Below are positions 1 to 6,636 of a DNA stretch of 8,570 nucleotides, one piece after another. The notes below the pieces were generated by a model. The model was not told the DNA's origin and did no database searches. It saw only the letters and a program-made list of their open reading frames with translations. The stretch's first letter is position 1; every line of letters begins with the position of its first letter. Source of the DNA: Bryobacteraceae bacterium (lineage in GTDB: Bacteria > Acidobacteriota > Terriglobia > Bryobacterales > Bryobacteraceae); assembly GCA_025929455.1 (NCBI GenBank), contig JAICMB010000118.1, positions 1-8,570 of the forward strand, written 5' to 3'. Both the position numbers and the translations under genes were made by a program.

Positions 1-294
1 CAGGAACAGGAAGAGATCTACTTCATCGTGGAAGGCTCGGCCGAGATGTGCCTCGGAGATGAACGCCGCGCGTTGCAGGCGGGCGAGGCCGTCTATATTC
101 CGCCGCGCGTGTTTCACCAGCTCACCAACACCGGCGATGCCGTTTGCCGCATGATTTACTGCTACGGGCCGGCGGGCGATGTCGCGCACTGGCGTCAGGA
201 ACTCGACGGGACGCTGCCGCGAGCCGGCGTAGAAGCGCCGCCGCTGCCGGAAGGCGCGCAGCCGCAGCACACGTCTACGGGAGCACGGTCATGA
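1..294 (+). CDS. Cupin-domain protein, 3' end (5' truncated by window edge)
   Basis: The reading frame is open from the first base and ends at a TGA at 292-294, so the gene starts left of the window; 97 residues are visible. The translation begins inside cupin motif 1 (QEQEEIYFIVEG, normally preceded by the HxH metal ligands, which are cut off). It continues into a clear motif 2, GEAVYIPPRVFHQLTN, matching G-x5-P-x-x-x2-H-x3-N with Arg where Gly is usual. The visible His in motif 2 is a likely metal ligand. The C-terminal 35 residues are low-complexity and probably a tail. Small single-domain cupins bind a metal and act as isomerases, dioxygenases or ligand sensors, and the sequence does not say which. 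The stop overlaps the ATG of the following oxidoreductase (ATGA at 291-294), which indicates translational coupling and a shared pathway. Family call is firm; the substrate is unknown. Confidence 0.88.
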   Translation, partial: QEQEEIYFIVEGSAEMCLGDERRALQAGEAVYIPPRVFHQLTNTGDAVCRMIYCYGPAGDVAHWRQELDGTLPRAGVEAPPLPEGAQPQHTSTGARS

Positions 295-1463
295 CCACGC
301 ACACGCCCGGCATTATCATGAACGGCGTCACCGGACGCATGGGCCTGAACCAGCACCTGCGCCGGTCGATTCTGCCGATCATCGCGCAAGGCGGCGTCGC
401 GACCGCCGCAGGCCGCGTCGTGCCGCACGTGCTGCTGGTTGGCCGCAACGCGGCGAAGCTCGAAGCGATCGCGAACGAAGCGGGCGGGCTGCCCTGGACC
501 ACCGATCTCGACAGCGCCGTATCCAATCCCGCGTACACGATCTATTTCGACGCGCAGACTACGGATCGTCGAGCGGAGGCCGTGCGCGCCGCCATTGCCG
601 CGGGCAAGCACGTCTACTGCGAAAAACCGGTCGCGGAAAACGTCGCCACCGCGATGGAGCTATACAAGCTCGCCGAACGCGCGGGCGTGAAGCATGGCGT
701 GGTGCAGGATAAGCTCTGGCTTCCGGGCCTGCTCAAACTCAAAACGCTGCGCGAGCTCGATTTTTTCGGGCGCATTTTCTCCGTGCGCGGCGATTTCGGC
801 TACTGGGTGTTCGAGGGTGATACCGTGCCGGCACAGCGGCCGTCGTGGAACTACCGTAAGGAATCCGGCGGCGGCATCATCATGGACATGCTGTGCCACT
901 GGCGCTATGTGCTCGATGATCTGTTTGGAGAAGTGCGCGCGGTGTCCTGTTTGGGCGCCACGCACATCCCGCGCCGCTGGAATGAAGACGGCAACGCATA
1001 CGAAGCGACTGCCGATGATTCCGCTTACGCTACGTTCGAGCTCGACAACGGTATCCTCGCGCAGTTCAATTCTTCCTGGTGCACGCGCGTGCGCCGCGAC
1101 GATCTGTTAACGATCCATGTGGACGGCGAGAAAGGCTCCGCGGTGGCCGGTTTGCGCGACTGCTGGATCCAACCCTATGCCGCGACGCCGCGCCCGGTCT
1201 GGAATCCCGACGTTCCGAGTGCGCTGAATTATTTTGAGCAGTGGCAGAAAGTGCCGGAGCAGACCACGTTCGAGAACGCCTTCAAGGCGCAGTGGGAGTT
1301 GTTCCTGCGCCACGTGGTTGCGGGCGAGCCGTTCCCGTGGGATCTTCTCGCCGGCGCCAAAGGCGTGCAACTCGCGGAAAGAGGATTGGAATCCTGGCGC
1401 ACCCGCGCGTGGGTAGACGTGCCGCCGCTCACGGCCGGTGCTGCACCGGCAACGGCGCGCTAA
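291..1463 (+). CDS. Gfo/Idh/MocA-family NAD(P)-dependent oxidoreductase
   Basis: The protein has 390 residues. I chose ATG 291 over an upstream in-frame start at 144 because GGAG at 280-283 sits 7 bases ahead of it, it overlaps the cupin stop by 4 bases, and the protein sequence becomes family-like exactly there. The N-terminal Rossmann fold shows NGVTGRMG (Gly12, Gly15, Gly18) for nucleotide binding. The family signature EKP is at residues 111-113, whose Lys is the usual catalytic or substrate-binding residue. The C-terminal domain has SGGGIIMDMLCHWRYVLDD (from about 192) with Asp199 and His203 where the family places active-site residues. The family oxidises or reduces sugars, inositols and related polyols in the cytoplasm; the exact substrate cannot be read from the sequence. 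Length is normal. The TAA stop is followed after 28 bases by the SDR gene, so the four plus-strand genes look like one operon. Confidence 0.92.
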   Translation: MTTHTPGIIMNGVTGRMGLNQHLRRSILPIIAQGGVATAAGRVVPHVLLVGRNAAKLEAIANEAGGLPWTTDLDSAVSNPAYTIYFDAQTTDRRAEAVRAAIAAGKHVYCEKPVAENVATAMELYKLAERAGVKHGVVQDKLWLPGLLKLKTLRELDFFGRIFSVRGDFGYWVFEGDTVPAQRPSWNYRKESGGGIIMDMLCHWRYVLDDLFGEVRAVSCLGATHIPRRWNEDGNAYEATADDSAYATFELDNGILAQFNSSWCTRVRRDDLLTIHVDGEKGSAVAGLRDCWIQPYAATPRPVWNPDVPSALNYFEQWQKVPEQTTFENAFKAQWELFLRHVVAGEPFPWDLLAGAKGVQLAERGLESWRTRAWVDVPPLTAGAAPATAR

Positions 1464-1491
1464 TTGCAGCCCCACCCGCGCGAGGAAGCGT

Positions 1492-1908
1492 ATGCAAACC
1501 GAAAACGTGAACGGGAAAGTGGTTGTGATCACGGGCGCGTCCAGCGGCTTCGGCAAGGGCGCGGCTGAAAATTTTGCACAAAAGGGTGCGTTCGTTGTGC
1601 TTGCGGCGCGCCGGGCGGAGTTGATCGAACAACTCGCGCGACAGTGCGGAGCGAGCGGCGGCCAAGCGCTGGCGGTCCCGACGGATGTCGGTCGCAGCGA
1701 TGAAGTAAAGCGCTTGGCCGATAAGGCTGTGTCGCACTTCGGGCGCATTGACGTGTGGGTGAACAATGCGGGTGCAGGCGCGGTCGGGCGTTTTGAGGAG
1801 ATTCCGCTCGAAGATCACGAACGGGTCATTCAGACCGACCTGCTGGGAACGCTGTACGGCAGTTATTTCGCAGGCGGCGGTTCCGGTCACAAGGCTACGG
1901 AACTCTGA
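1492..1908 (+). CDS. SDR N-terminal fragment (cofactor-binding half)
   Basis: This is the frame as it would be translated without correction: 138 residues from ATG 1492 to TGA 1908. It carries the Rossmann nucleotide-binding motif and the structural NNAG motif but no Ser-Tyr-Lys triad. The last dozen or so codons after GSYFA (ending near 1872) are out-of-frame sequence with no family resemblance. Alone it would be an inactive truncated protein. It is listed separately because an automatic gene call would probably report it this way. Confidence 0.6.
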   Translation: MQTENVNGKVVVITGASSGFGKGAAENFAQKGAFVVLAARRAELIEQLARQCGASGGQALAVPTDVGRSDEVKRLADKAVSHFGRIDVWVNNAGAGAVGRFEEIPLEDHERVIQTDLLGTLYGSYFAGGGSGHKATEL

Positions 1909-1979
1909 TCAACATCGCTTCGGTCATAGGGAAAGTTCCCTCTCCGTACTTTTCCTCGTATGCGGCTGCTAAGCACGGC

Positions 1980-2387
1980 GTGGTTGGCTTGAGCGCGTCA
2001 TTGCGCCAGGAATTGGAGCAAGACAACGTGAATACGATTCACGTTTGCACCGTGCTGCCGACCACGTTCGACACGCCGTTCTTTGAGCACGCGGCGCAGT
2101 ATACGGGCCACGAAGCAAGCCCGATTCCTGCGATGTACGAACCGCAGCAGGTGGTGGACACGATCGTGCGCCTGGCGACGGAACCGGAGGACGAAGTGTC
2201 CGTGGGTACAGCCGCCAAAATCGCGACCCTCGCGCACCAAGTGTTTCCGGGCCTGGTGGAATCGCGCATGGCGAAGCAGACGCGCAAAGCGGAATTCGAC
2301 ACCGCCGAGCGTGGCGAGGACACCAGCGGCAGCCTGCATGAGCCGGAGATGACCGGAACGGGCGTCAAGGGCGGGTGGAGAAAGTAG
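1980..2387 (+). CDS. SDR C-terminal fragment (substrate-side half)
   Basis: This is the frame that an automatic caller would open at GTG 1980, giving 135 residues. It begins VVGLSASLRQEL, directly after the catalytic YxxxK, so even this call lacks the active site. The following VCTVLPTTFDTPFFEHAA is the usual SDR substrate-loop region (PG/P-T-D/F-T-x-F), and the C-terminal extension to residue 135 is hydrophilic. No ribosome-binding site stands before GTG 1980, so it is unlikely to be an independent gene. The VOC gene starts just after it. Confidence 0.55.
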   Translation: MVGLSASLRQELEQDNVNTIHVCTVLPTTFDTPFFEHAAQYTGHEASPIPAMYEPQQVVDTIVRLATEPEDEVSVGTAAKIATLAHQVFPGLVESRMAKQTRKAEFDTAERGEDTSGSLHEPEMTGTGVKGGWRK

Positions 2388-2398
2388 AATGGGCGCGT

Positions 2399-3142
2399 AT
2401 GGTTCGCGTCCTCGCGATCGCGTTTTTGATGGGGGCAATCTGCGCGGGTGCACAGCCGTCCGCGCATTTCGATCACATTCATCTGAACTCCACCGATCCG
2501 GCGCGCGCCGTCGCATTCTACACCTCGCATTTTGACTGTGAGGCCACGCAGTATAACGGCAAGCCCGCGATCCGCAGCGGCGCCGTTTACGTAGTATTCG
2601 ACAAGGTTGCCGCGCCGCCCCCGGCGGATCCTTCTGGCGCTATTTGGCACTTCGGCTGGGGCGCCGAGGATATGCCGCGCGAGTACCGCCGCCAGCGCGC
2701 CCTCGGGACGGTGTTCGAGACGCCGCTCACGGACATCAGCGATCTCGCCAACAGCCGGGGCTTCTACTACGCGTACGTGGACGGCCCAGACCACGCGCTG
2801 ATCGAGCTGAACACTGCGGGTCATCATCACCTAGGACACCTGCACCTGTTCAGCGCCGATCCTGTTGCGGCAGCCGCCTGGTATGAGAAGACGTTCGGCC
2901 TCCACGCGCGTGTACAGCGCGACACGCGCATATATAAGGGAATACGGGTAGCGCCCGCCGCGTTCCTTCAAATGGACCAGATGAGCATTATCATTTATCC
3001 ACGGCAGGGCGCGGCACCGCTAGCGCCATCGCGCGGCCGCGTCGTGGATCACATTGGCTTCCGTATTGCCGGCGAACCGGGTGCGCATACGAGATTCGTG
3101 CAAGGTCCCGATGGCGTTGCTATTGAACTGGTCCCGCGGTAG
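2399..3142 (+). CDS. Exported VOC-family (glyoxalase-fold) protein with two modules
   Basis: The protein has 247 residues from ATG 2399. An in-frame GTG at 2375 would add eight hydrophilic residues ahead of the signal peptide and overlap the SDR stop, so I prefer the ATG, although its ribosome-binding site is weak. Residues 1-18 (MVRVLAIAFLMGAICAGA) look like a Sec signal peptide with likely cleavage before Gln19; the Cys15 context does not fit a lipobox. Two VOC modules follow. The first, residues 22-140, has candidate metal ligands His26 (DHIHL), His84 (IWHFGW) and Glu136 (ALIEL). The second, residues 145-247, has His147 (GHLHLF), His218 (VDHIGF) and Glu243 (AIELV). VOC proteins include glyoxalases, extradiol dioxygenases and resistance proteins; no subfamily is recognisable here. 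Export to the periplasm is unusual for glyoxalase I itself. It closes the plus-strand operon 11 bases after the SDR stop. Confidence 0.82.
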   Translation: MVRVLAIAFLMGAICAGAQPSAHFDHIHLNSTDPARAVAFYTSHFDCEATQYNGKPAIRSGAVYVVFDKVAAPPPADPSGAIWHFGWGAEDMPREYRRQRALGTVFETPLTDISDLANSRGFYYAYVDGPDHALIELNTAGHHHLGHLHLFSADPVAAAAWYEKTFGLHARVQRDTRIYKGIRVAPAAFLQMDQMSIIIYPRQGAAPLAPSRGRVVDHIGFRIAGEPGAHTRFVQGPDGVAIELVPR

Positions 3143-3261
3143 CAAGCTGTCCCAGTCATTTCGGAGCCGCTGAGCACACGCGCGGCGCAGAGCAGCGCGG
3201 TGGCGGAGGAGCGGGCCAAGGCCGGACATGGCCGACAAGGAACTTCGGCGGTGGCTCTTGT

Positions 3262-3312
3262 GCGGACGAGGGCCGATTAACAATCGGCCGCAGGTTGACA
3301 ACCTGCCCCACC
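3262..3312 (+). repeat. Paired-hairpin dispersed repeat, copy A
   Basis: Two perfect hairpins lie back to back. The first is GGCCGATT (3271-3278), a 3-base loop, then AATCGGCC (3282-3289). The second is GCAGGTTG (3290-3297), one base, then CAACCTGC (3299-3306), followed by CCCACC. Aligned without gaps to copy D at 7724-7774, the 51-base element matches at 39 positions, including the flanking GCGGACGAGG and CCCACC. Most of the differences fall inside the stems. Confidence 0.85.
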
Positions 3313-3354
3313 CGATACAGGAGTGCAGTGACCGCGTGATTGAGTTCCGTTCGC

Positions 3355-3395
3355 GTGGGCAGGCTGGCAGCCTGCTGGCGGACTGCCAGTCCGCC
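3355..3395 (-). repeat. Paired-hairpin dispersed repeat, copy B (inverted relative to A)
   Basis: GTGGGC is followed by GCAGGCTG (3359-3366), one base, CAGCCTGC (3368-3375), a T, then GGCGGACT (3377-3384), a 3-base loop and AGTCCGCC (3388-3395). This is the same architecture as copy A read on the other strand: an 8-bp stem with a 1-base spacer beside an 8-bp stem with a 3-base loop, and a GTGGG end. Copies A and B face each other across about 40 bases. Confidence 0.85.
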
Positions 3396-3487
3396 CTGCG
3401 CCGGTTGGCCCCATCGCGCAGCATGCCAAACTGCCCTACAAAGCACACTTTGCACACGGTCAAAGCACTTAGTGGCGTTCGCCGATG

Positions 3488-5776
3488 CTATTTGCGGCGG
3501 AGATTGCTCTGCGCGAGGCGGCCTTTGCTGCCCGTAACGACGAGGCGGTCTTGTTTGGCGTACCAGGTGAGCTTGTCGCCGCGCGTGGTGCCTTTCACGG
3601 TGTCCACGAGTTCGGGGCGGCCGCCGGTCAGGATGACTTTGTCGGCATCTACATAGTACTCGGCGTGATCGGAGCGGCCTGTGCGGGTGCGGTCGGGACT
3701 AGCCTGAACGATCTCGACCTGTCCATCGGCGAAGGCGTGGTCGAGCGAGGAACCGGAGTCCGCGGAGGGCTGCTTCTTATCGTCAGAGGCGCGCATGAAG
3801 GCGCGGATCTCGTGCGCTTTGACGCGCATGGGGCCGCGGTCGAGCATGGCGCCGCCCAGATAGTGCGCAATCTTATCGTCGTCGGTATAGATCAGCTCCG
3901 GCGCGTGCACAACGGTGAACACGGGCGGCTTCTGCGCTGCTTTCGGATCCTTCTTGTCGGGCTTGTCCATGAGTTGCGTCACGACCTGCCCGTGCGCGTG
4001 CAATTTCTCGTCATCGCGGTCGATGTCTACCGTGTCCGCTTCCAGCCGGTCCGCGCCTTGCCATAGCAGCACGCTGCCCTCGTAGTGGATCTTCGTGTTG
4101 CTGTCCTTGGACGTGACGCGGCGCGCTGTGCCGTGCAGCGGCTCATCCTGCGTGAGCAGGCTCGATGCGGCATCGCCGCCCTTTTTCTCAGGTACGCGCA
4201 ACGTATTCACGTGACCGTCGGCGAGGAAGTCGCCCGATTGCTGGTCGAGCAGAATGTGATCCGCGTCGGTCGAGCCCGTGGGGTCCCACACGCGCGCACC
4301 CGTTTTGAGGTCGATCGCGTTATTCGTCTGATTCAGGACGGCGCGGTCGGCGGTGGCGTGGCGGTCGCCTTCCTGGTAGCGGAAATCGTTCCATTGCTCG
4401 AGCGTGTCGAGCTGCGAAGTGCCGGGCTTGAAGCGCGCCAGCAGGTCGCGGCTCCAGGTCAGCGCGGGGGGCGGATCGGCCTTCGCGCCGGAGGGCCGCG
4501 GGCGGTCCGAGCGCGTTGTAACGCCGACCGCGCGGAGCGATTCGAGCTGGTTTTGCGACCCGTATTTCATGCTGAGAAATTGGCCGGTCATCACGCGATG
4601 CTGTTGCCCGGCGCCTACGGGCACAAACTCGACCGTGCCCGGACCACCGGTCTCAACGCTTTCGATCTCTTGTCCGCCCGCGCGCATGTGCACGTTGATG
4701 GTATCCGAACGCAGAATGCGTGTTTCGGGCGCGGACGCATTGGCGGCCGCCTTGCCCGGCGCACCGGGCTTCGATTCGACGATGCCGTGTCCGGATGCGA
4801 TCGCCGTTTGCAATTCGCTGGTTCCGCTCGCCGTATCAAACATCATCTCAATGCGATCGGTCGTAATGGTCGTCACGCCGGAGGCGGAGCGCTCCACCAG
4901 ACGCGCGTGATTGGTGCCGGTCATCTTTTGAATTTCGCCGCCGGCATCGAAATCGACCGACAGTTGATCTGCCGCGTAGTCGAGATCGCGGTTCGGTTCG
5001 TGATCGGTACCGGTCGCGTTCTGTGTGTCGGCATGCTGCAGCCGGCTCTTGTCTAGCGTCACCACCGCGGGGCCCGCATTCAAAACCATGCCGCCGCGGG
5101 TGAGCCGCGACCACGGGCTCAGATACACCTTGCTTTCCTGTTCCTTATACAGCACGTCGCCGGCTTCGATCTTCATGGGCGTGGTGTGCGGATCCTCGCC
5201 GCGCCAGATCAGCTCCGCCGCGCTCTTCATGTGCAGGATATGTGCGTTGGGATCGTACTCGGCGCCGACGGACTTGCCTTCGCCTTTGGCAAACGTGAAC
5301 GAAGCGGAGCGGTCGGTATAGACTTTGCCGTTTTTGGTTTCAAAGTGTACGCCGGAGCTTTTAATGGCGAGCAGGCGCCCGTTCGGCTGCGAGTCGGCGG
5401 GAATGCCCATGGTGATTGCGACATCACCGTCGGAGTACATTACGCCGGTGGACATTTCGAAGTCGGCGGCGGCGCTTTGCACCTGGTCGTACTGGCTGCC
5501 GTCCTTATGAAAGATGTGCAGTTCGACGCCGGTGAGGTGGAACTTGCCTTCCTGCTCCTTGAAATCCTTGGCCCGCACGAAGACGCTGGGCTTGCTGCCG
5601 TTCATCTGCGTGTAGGACCAGTCCTGCGCCGCAGAGGCGGTTCCGGGCGGCAGCGGCTTGGGCTTGGCCGGAGTGTTGCGATATTGCTGCTCGAGGCGCG
5701 TGTAATAGGTCGCGCCCACTGCGATGATCAGAACAACGGCAGCGAGAGCGAGCAGGGGGCCAACACGGCGGATCAT
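3488..5776 (-). CDS. LptC/LptA(OstA)-like lipopolysaccharide export protein, fused
   Basis: The protein has 762 residues from ATG 5776; an in-frame TGA lies directly before this ATG, so no longer start exists. Residues 5-24 form one membrane anchor, leaving the rest in the periplasm. Residues about 50-200 resemble LptC (FHLTGVELHIFHKDG, YSDGDVAITM, then VHFETKNGKVYTDR). The middle and C-terminal parts contain repeated LptA/OstA-type beta-strand units, such as GDFLADGHVNTL (about 515-526), LEADTVDIDRDDEKLHAHGQV (578-598), and RSDHAEYYVDADKVILTG followed by PELVD (701-725), ending with TWYAKQDRLVVTG. By family knowledge such proteins form the beta-jellyroll bridge that carries lipopolysaccharide from the inner-membrane LptBFG complex to LptD. 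E. coli LptC and LptA are each under 200 residues, so this is a fused or expanded form. No lptB follows: the gene ends at the convergent intergenic region. It is probably last in a trxB-methyltransferase-lpt unit, with a 77-base spacer before it. Confidence 0.8.
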   Translation of the reverse strand: MIRRVGPLLALAAVVLIIAVGATYYTRLEQQYRNTPAKPKPLPPGTASAAQDWSYTQMNGSKPSVFVRAKDFKEQEGKFHLTGVELHIFHKDGSQYDQVQSAAADFEMSTGVMYSDGDVAITMGIPADSQPNGRLLAIKSSGVHFETKNGKVYTDRSASFTFAKGEGKSVGAEYDPNAHILHMKSAAELIWRGEDPHTTPMKIEAGDVLYKEQESKVYLSPWSRLTRGGMVLNAGPAVVTLDKSRLQHADTQNATGTDHEPNRDLDYAADQLSVDFDAGGEIQKMTGTNHARLVERSASGVTTITTDRIEMMFDTASGTSELQTAIASGHGIVESKPGAPGKAAANASAPETRILRSDTINVHMRAGGQEIESVETGGPGTVEFVPVGAGQQHRVMTGQFLSMKYGSQNQLESLRAVGVTTRSDRPRPSGAKADPPPALTWSRDLLARFKPGTSQLDTLEQWNDFRYQEGDRHATADRAVLNQTNNAIDLKTGARVWDPTGSTDADHILLDQQSGDFLADGHVNTLRVPEKKGGDAASSLLTQDEPLHGTARRVTSKDSNTKIHYEGSVLLWQGADRLEADTVDIDRDDEKLHAHGQVVTQLMDKPDKKDPKAAQKPPVFTVVHAPELIYTDDDKIAHYLGGAMLDRGPMRVKAHEIRAFMRASDDKKQPSADSGSSLDHAFADGQVEIVQASPDRTRTGRSDHAEYYVDADKVILTGGRPELVDTVKGTTRGDKLTWYAKQDRLVVTGSKGRLAQSNLRRK

Positions 5777-5828
5777 TCAGGACGGTGCTTCCAGGATAAC
5801 GTGCGGTGGGTTTGGCTGTTGCGCGCGA

Positions 5829-5855
5829 AGGACAGGCAGCAAGACTGCCTGTCCT
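5829..5855. repeat. 27-bp palindrome with 11-bp perfect stem
   Basis: AGGACAGGCAG (5829-5839), a 5-base loop CAAGA (5840-5844) and CTGCCTGTCCT (5845-5855) form a perfect 11-bp stem. Its outer two bases overlap the methyltransferase stop codon (5854-5856 on the minus strand), and the remainder lies in the 77-base gap before the lpt gene. No T-run follows on the minus strand, so it is not a textbook intrinsic terminator. It may be a dispersed repeat unit, a processing or RNA-stability element, or an attenuator between the two genes. Confidence 0.8.
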
Positions 5856-6630
5856 ACTTTCGGAAAAACCAGAGCCAGTAATATTGTTCACCGGCGCCGT
5901 GGGCGTAGCGCATTTCAAAGCCGCAGCGTTCGGCCATGTCGCGGGCTTGTTGCTCTGAAAAGGGAACGCCGACCCAGGTGTCGCCGGGCTTCAGTTCCAC
6001 TTGCATGCCGCCTTGCACTTGAAACTTGAATAGCGCACCGGGGCGCAGCAGGCGGTGCACTTCGCGCACATAGTTCTCGACCACGTCGCGGCTGGGAATG
6101 TGCTGGAACACGACGTAAGAAAACGCGAAGTCGAAGGGCGGCGAGTCGGGGAGTACGCTCAGGTCGGCGCCGTTGTTGCGATAAATATACGCGTTCGGCT
6201 CGTCACGAACTGCCTGGCGCGCCAAGCGCACCATTTCGGCGCTGATATCGACGGCGTGCACTTCGCCGAACGGATGTGCGAGCGCGCGCGTCAGACGTCC
6301 CGCGCCGCACCCGATTTCGATGATGCGCATGGCGCGCGGCGGCTTGCCTTGACAGATGTTTTCGAGATCGTTGCGGATCTGTTCGTTGATCGTCGTTTCG
6401 CCGGAAGCATAAAAATCCTCTTCGGTCCACTCGGAATTGCCGGTTGCGACGTAATAGCGGGCATTTTCCTTCGCGCGCTCATCCCAGTCTGCACGCATTT
6501 TCTCGAGCGTTTGCTCGATGGTCAGTTGCGGCTGGGGGGGGGCGGATTCGGGATCTTCTGCGATTGCAGTTGTTTCGGCCGGAACAGGCTCATGATCTTC
6601 ATTGTTGCTATCGCCGCTCGCCTGCTGCAT
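5854..6630 (-). CDS. Class I SAM-dependent methyltransferase
   Basis: The protein has 258 residues from ATG 6630, with AAGGGGA in the end of trxB (about 10 bases upstream) as a plausible ribosome-binding site. Residues 1-36 are acidic, Pro/Glu/Ser-rich and probably disordered. The Rossmann methyltransferase core follows: motif I IIEIGCGAGR (103-112), the acidic cofactor residue Asp128 in HAVDIS, the post-motif FDFAFSYVVFQHI (166-178), and LLRPGALFKF (194-203), typical of methyltransferase domain 11/25 types. Residues 40-75 (MRADWDERAKENARYYV) recall methyltransferases that act on small molecules, but the substrate cannot be deduced. The gene begins six bases after the trxB stop, so the two are almost certainly co-transcribed. 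A run of nine C on the coding strand (plus-strand G at 6534-6542) encodes part of the disordered tail. The stop codon touches the palindrome at 5829-5855. Confidence 0.88.
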   Translation of the reverse strand: MQQASGDSNNEDHEPVPAETTAIAEDPESAPPQPQLTIEQTLEKMRADWDERAKENARYYVATGNSEWTEEDFYASGETTINEQIRNDLENICQGKPPRAMRIIEIGCGAGRLTRALAHPFGEVHAVDISAEMVRLARQAVRDEPNAYIYRNNGADLSVLPDSPPFDFAFSYVVFQHIPSRDVVENYVREVHRLLRPGALFKFQVQGGMQVELKPGDTWVGVPFSEQQARDMAERCGFEMRYAHGAGEQYYWLWFFRK

Positions 6631-6636
6631 GCGGCA

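Larger units (their letters stand above)
1492..2387 (+). pseudogene. Short-chain dehydrogenase/reductase (SDR), interrupted by a frameshift
   Basis: One SDR gene is split over two frames. ATG 1492 has an AGGA five bases upstream (1483-1486). The first frame encodes the cofactor half: TGASSGFG at residues 14-21 (TGxxxGxG) and the NNAG motif at 91-94, and it runs to a TGA at 1906-1908. Homology then resumes in the third frame, clearly by about 1893, reading QGYGTLINIAS and SSYAAAKHGVVGLSASLRQEL and ending at TAG 2385-2387. The catalytic Ser (codon 1920), Tyr (1959) and Lys (1971) all lie in that second frame. The break lies between about 1870 and 1895 in a GGCGGCGG-rich stretch and is most simply explained by loss of one base. 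Repaired, the protein would be about 298 residues, a normal size for this SDR type, with an NAD(P)H-dependent oxidoreductase role of unknown substrate. It is either a recent pseudogene or a sequencing/assembly error; both halves look well conserved, which favours a recent event or an error. Confidence 0.85.
3143..3487. other. Intergenic region between convergent genes, holding inverted paired-hairpin repeats
   Basis: This 345-base stretch separates the VOC stop from the LptC/LptA stop. No frame gives a protein with family-like composition or a ribosome-binding site. It contains two copies of a two-hairpin repeat in opposite orientation (3262-3312 and 3355-3395, listed separately). A small CAAAG-CACA-CTTTG hairpin lies near 3435-3450, close to the lpt end. 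No run of T follows any hairpin on either strand, so there is no canonical intrinsic terminator, although the stems could still block or stabilise the two converging transcripts. Confidence 0.7.

Noticed and set aside
2039..2830. Long minus-strand frame (263 codons) opposite the SDR/VOC genes
   Set aside because: It is Arg/Ala/Val-rich with no family-like motif and lies opposite two frames with clear domains; GC-rich codon use leaves long antisense frames open.
3228..3656. Plus-strand frame of 142 codons in the intergenic region running into the lpt gene
   Set aside because: It is composed largely of repeat-element sequence and then antisense lpt sequence, with no ribosome-binding site or domain.
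4085..5056. Plus-strand frame of 323 codons within the lpt gene
   Set aside because: Composition (runs of Arg, Gly, Val, Ala) is typical of an antisense shadow; the opposite strand has clear LptC/LptA features.
5829..5855. Palindrome as an intrinsic terminator
   Set aside because: Neither strand has a T-run after the stem.
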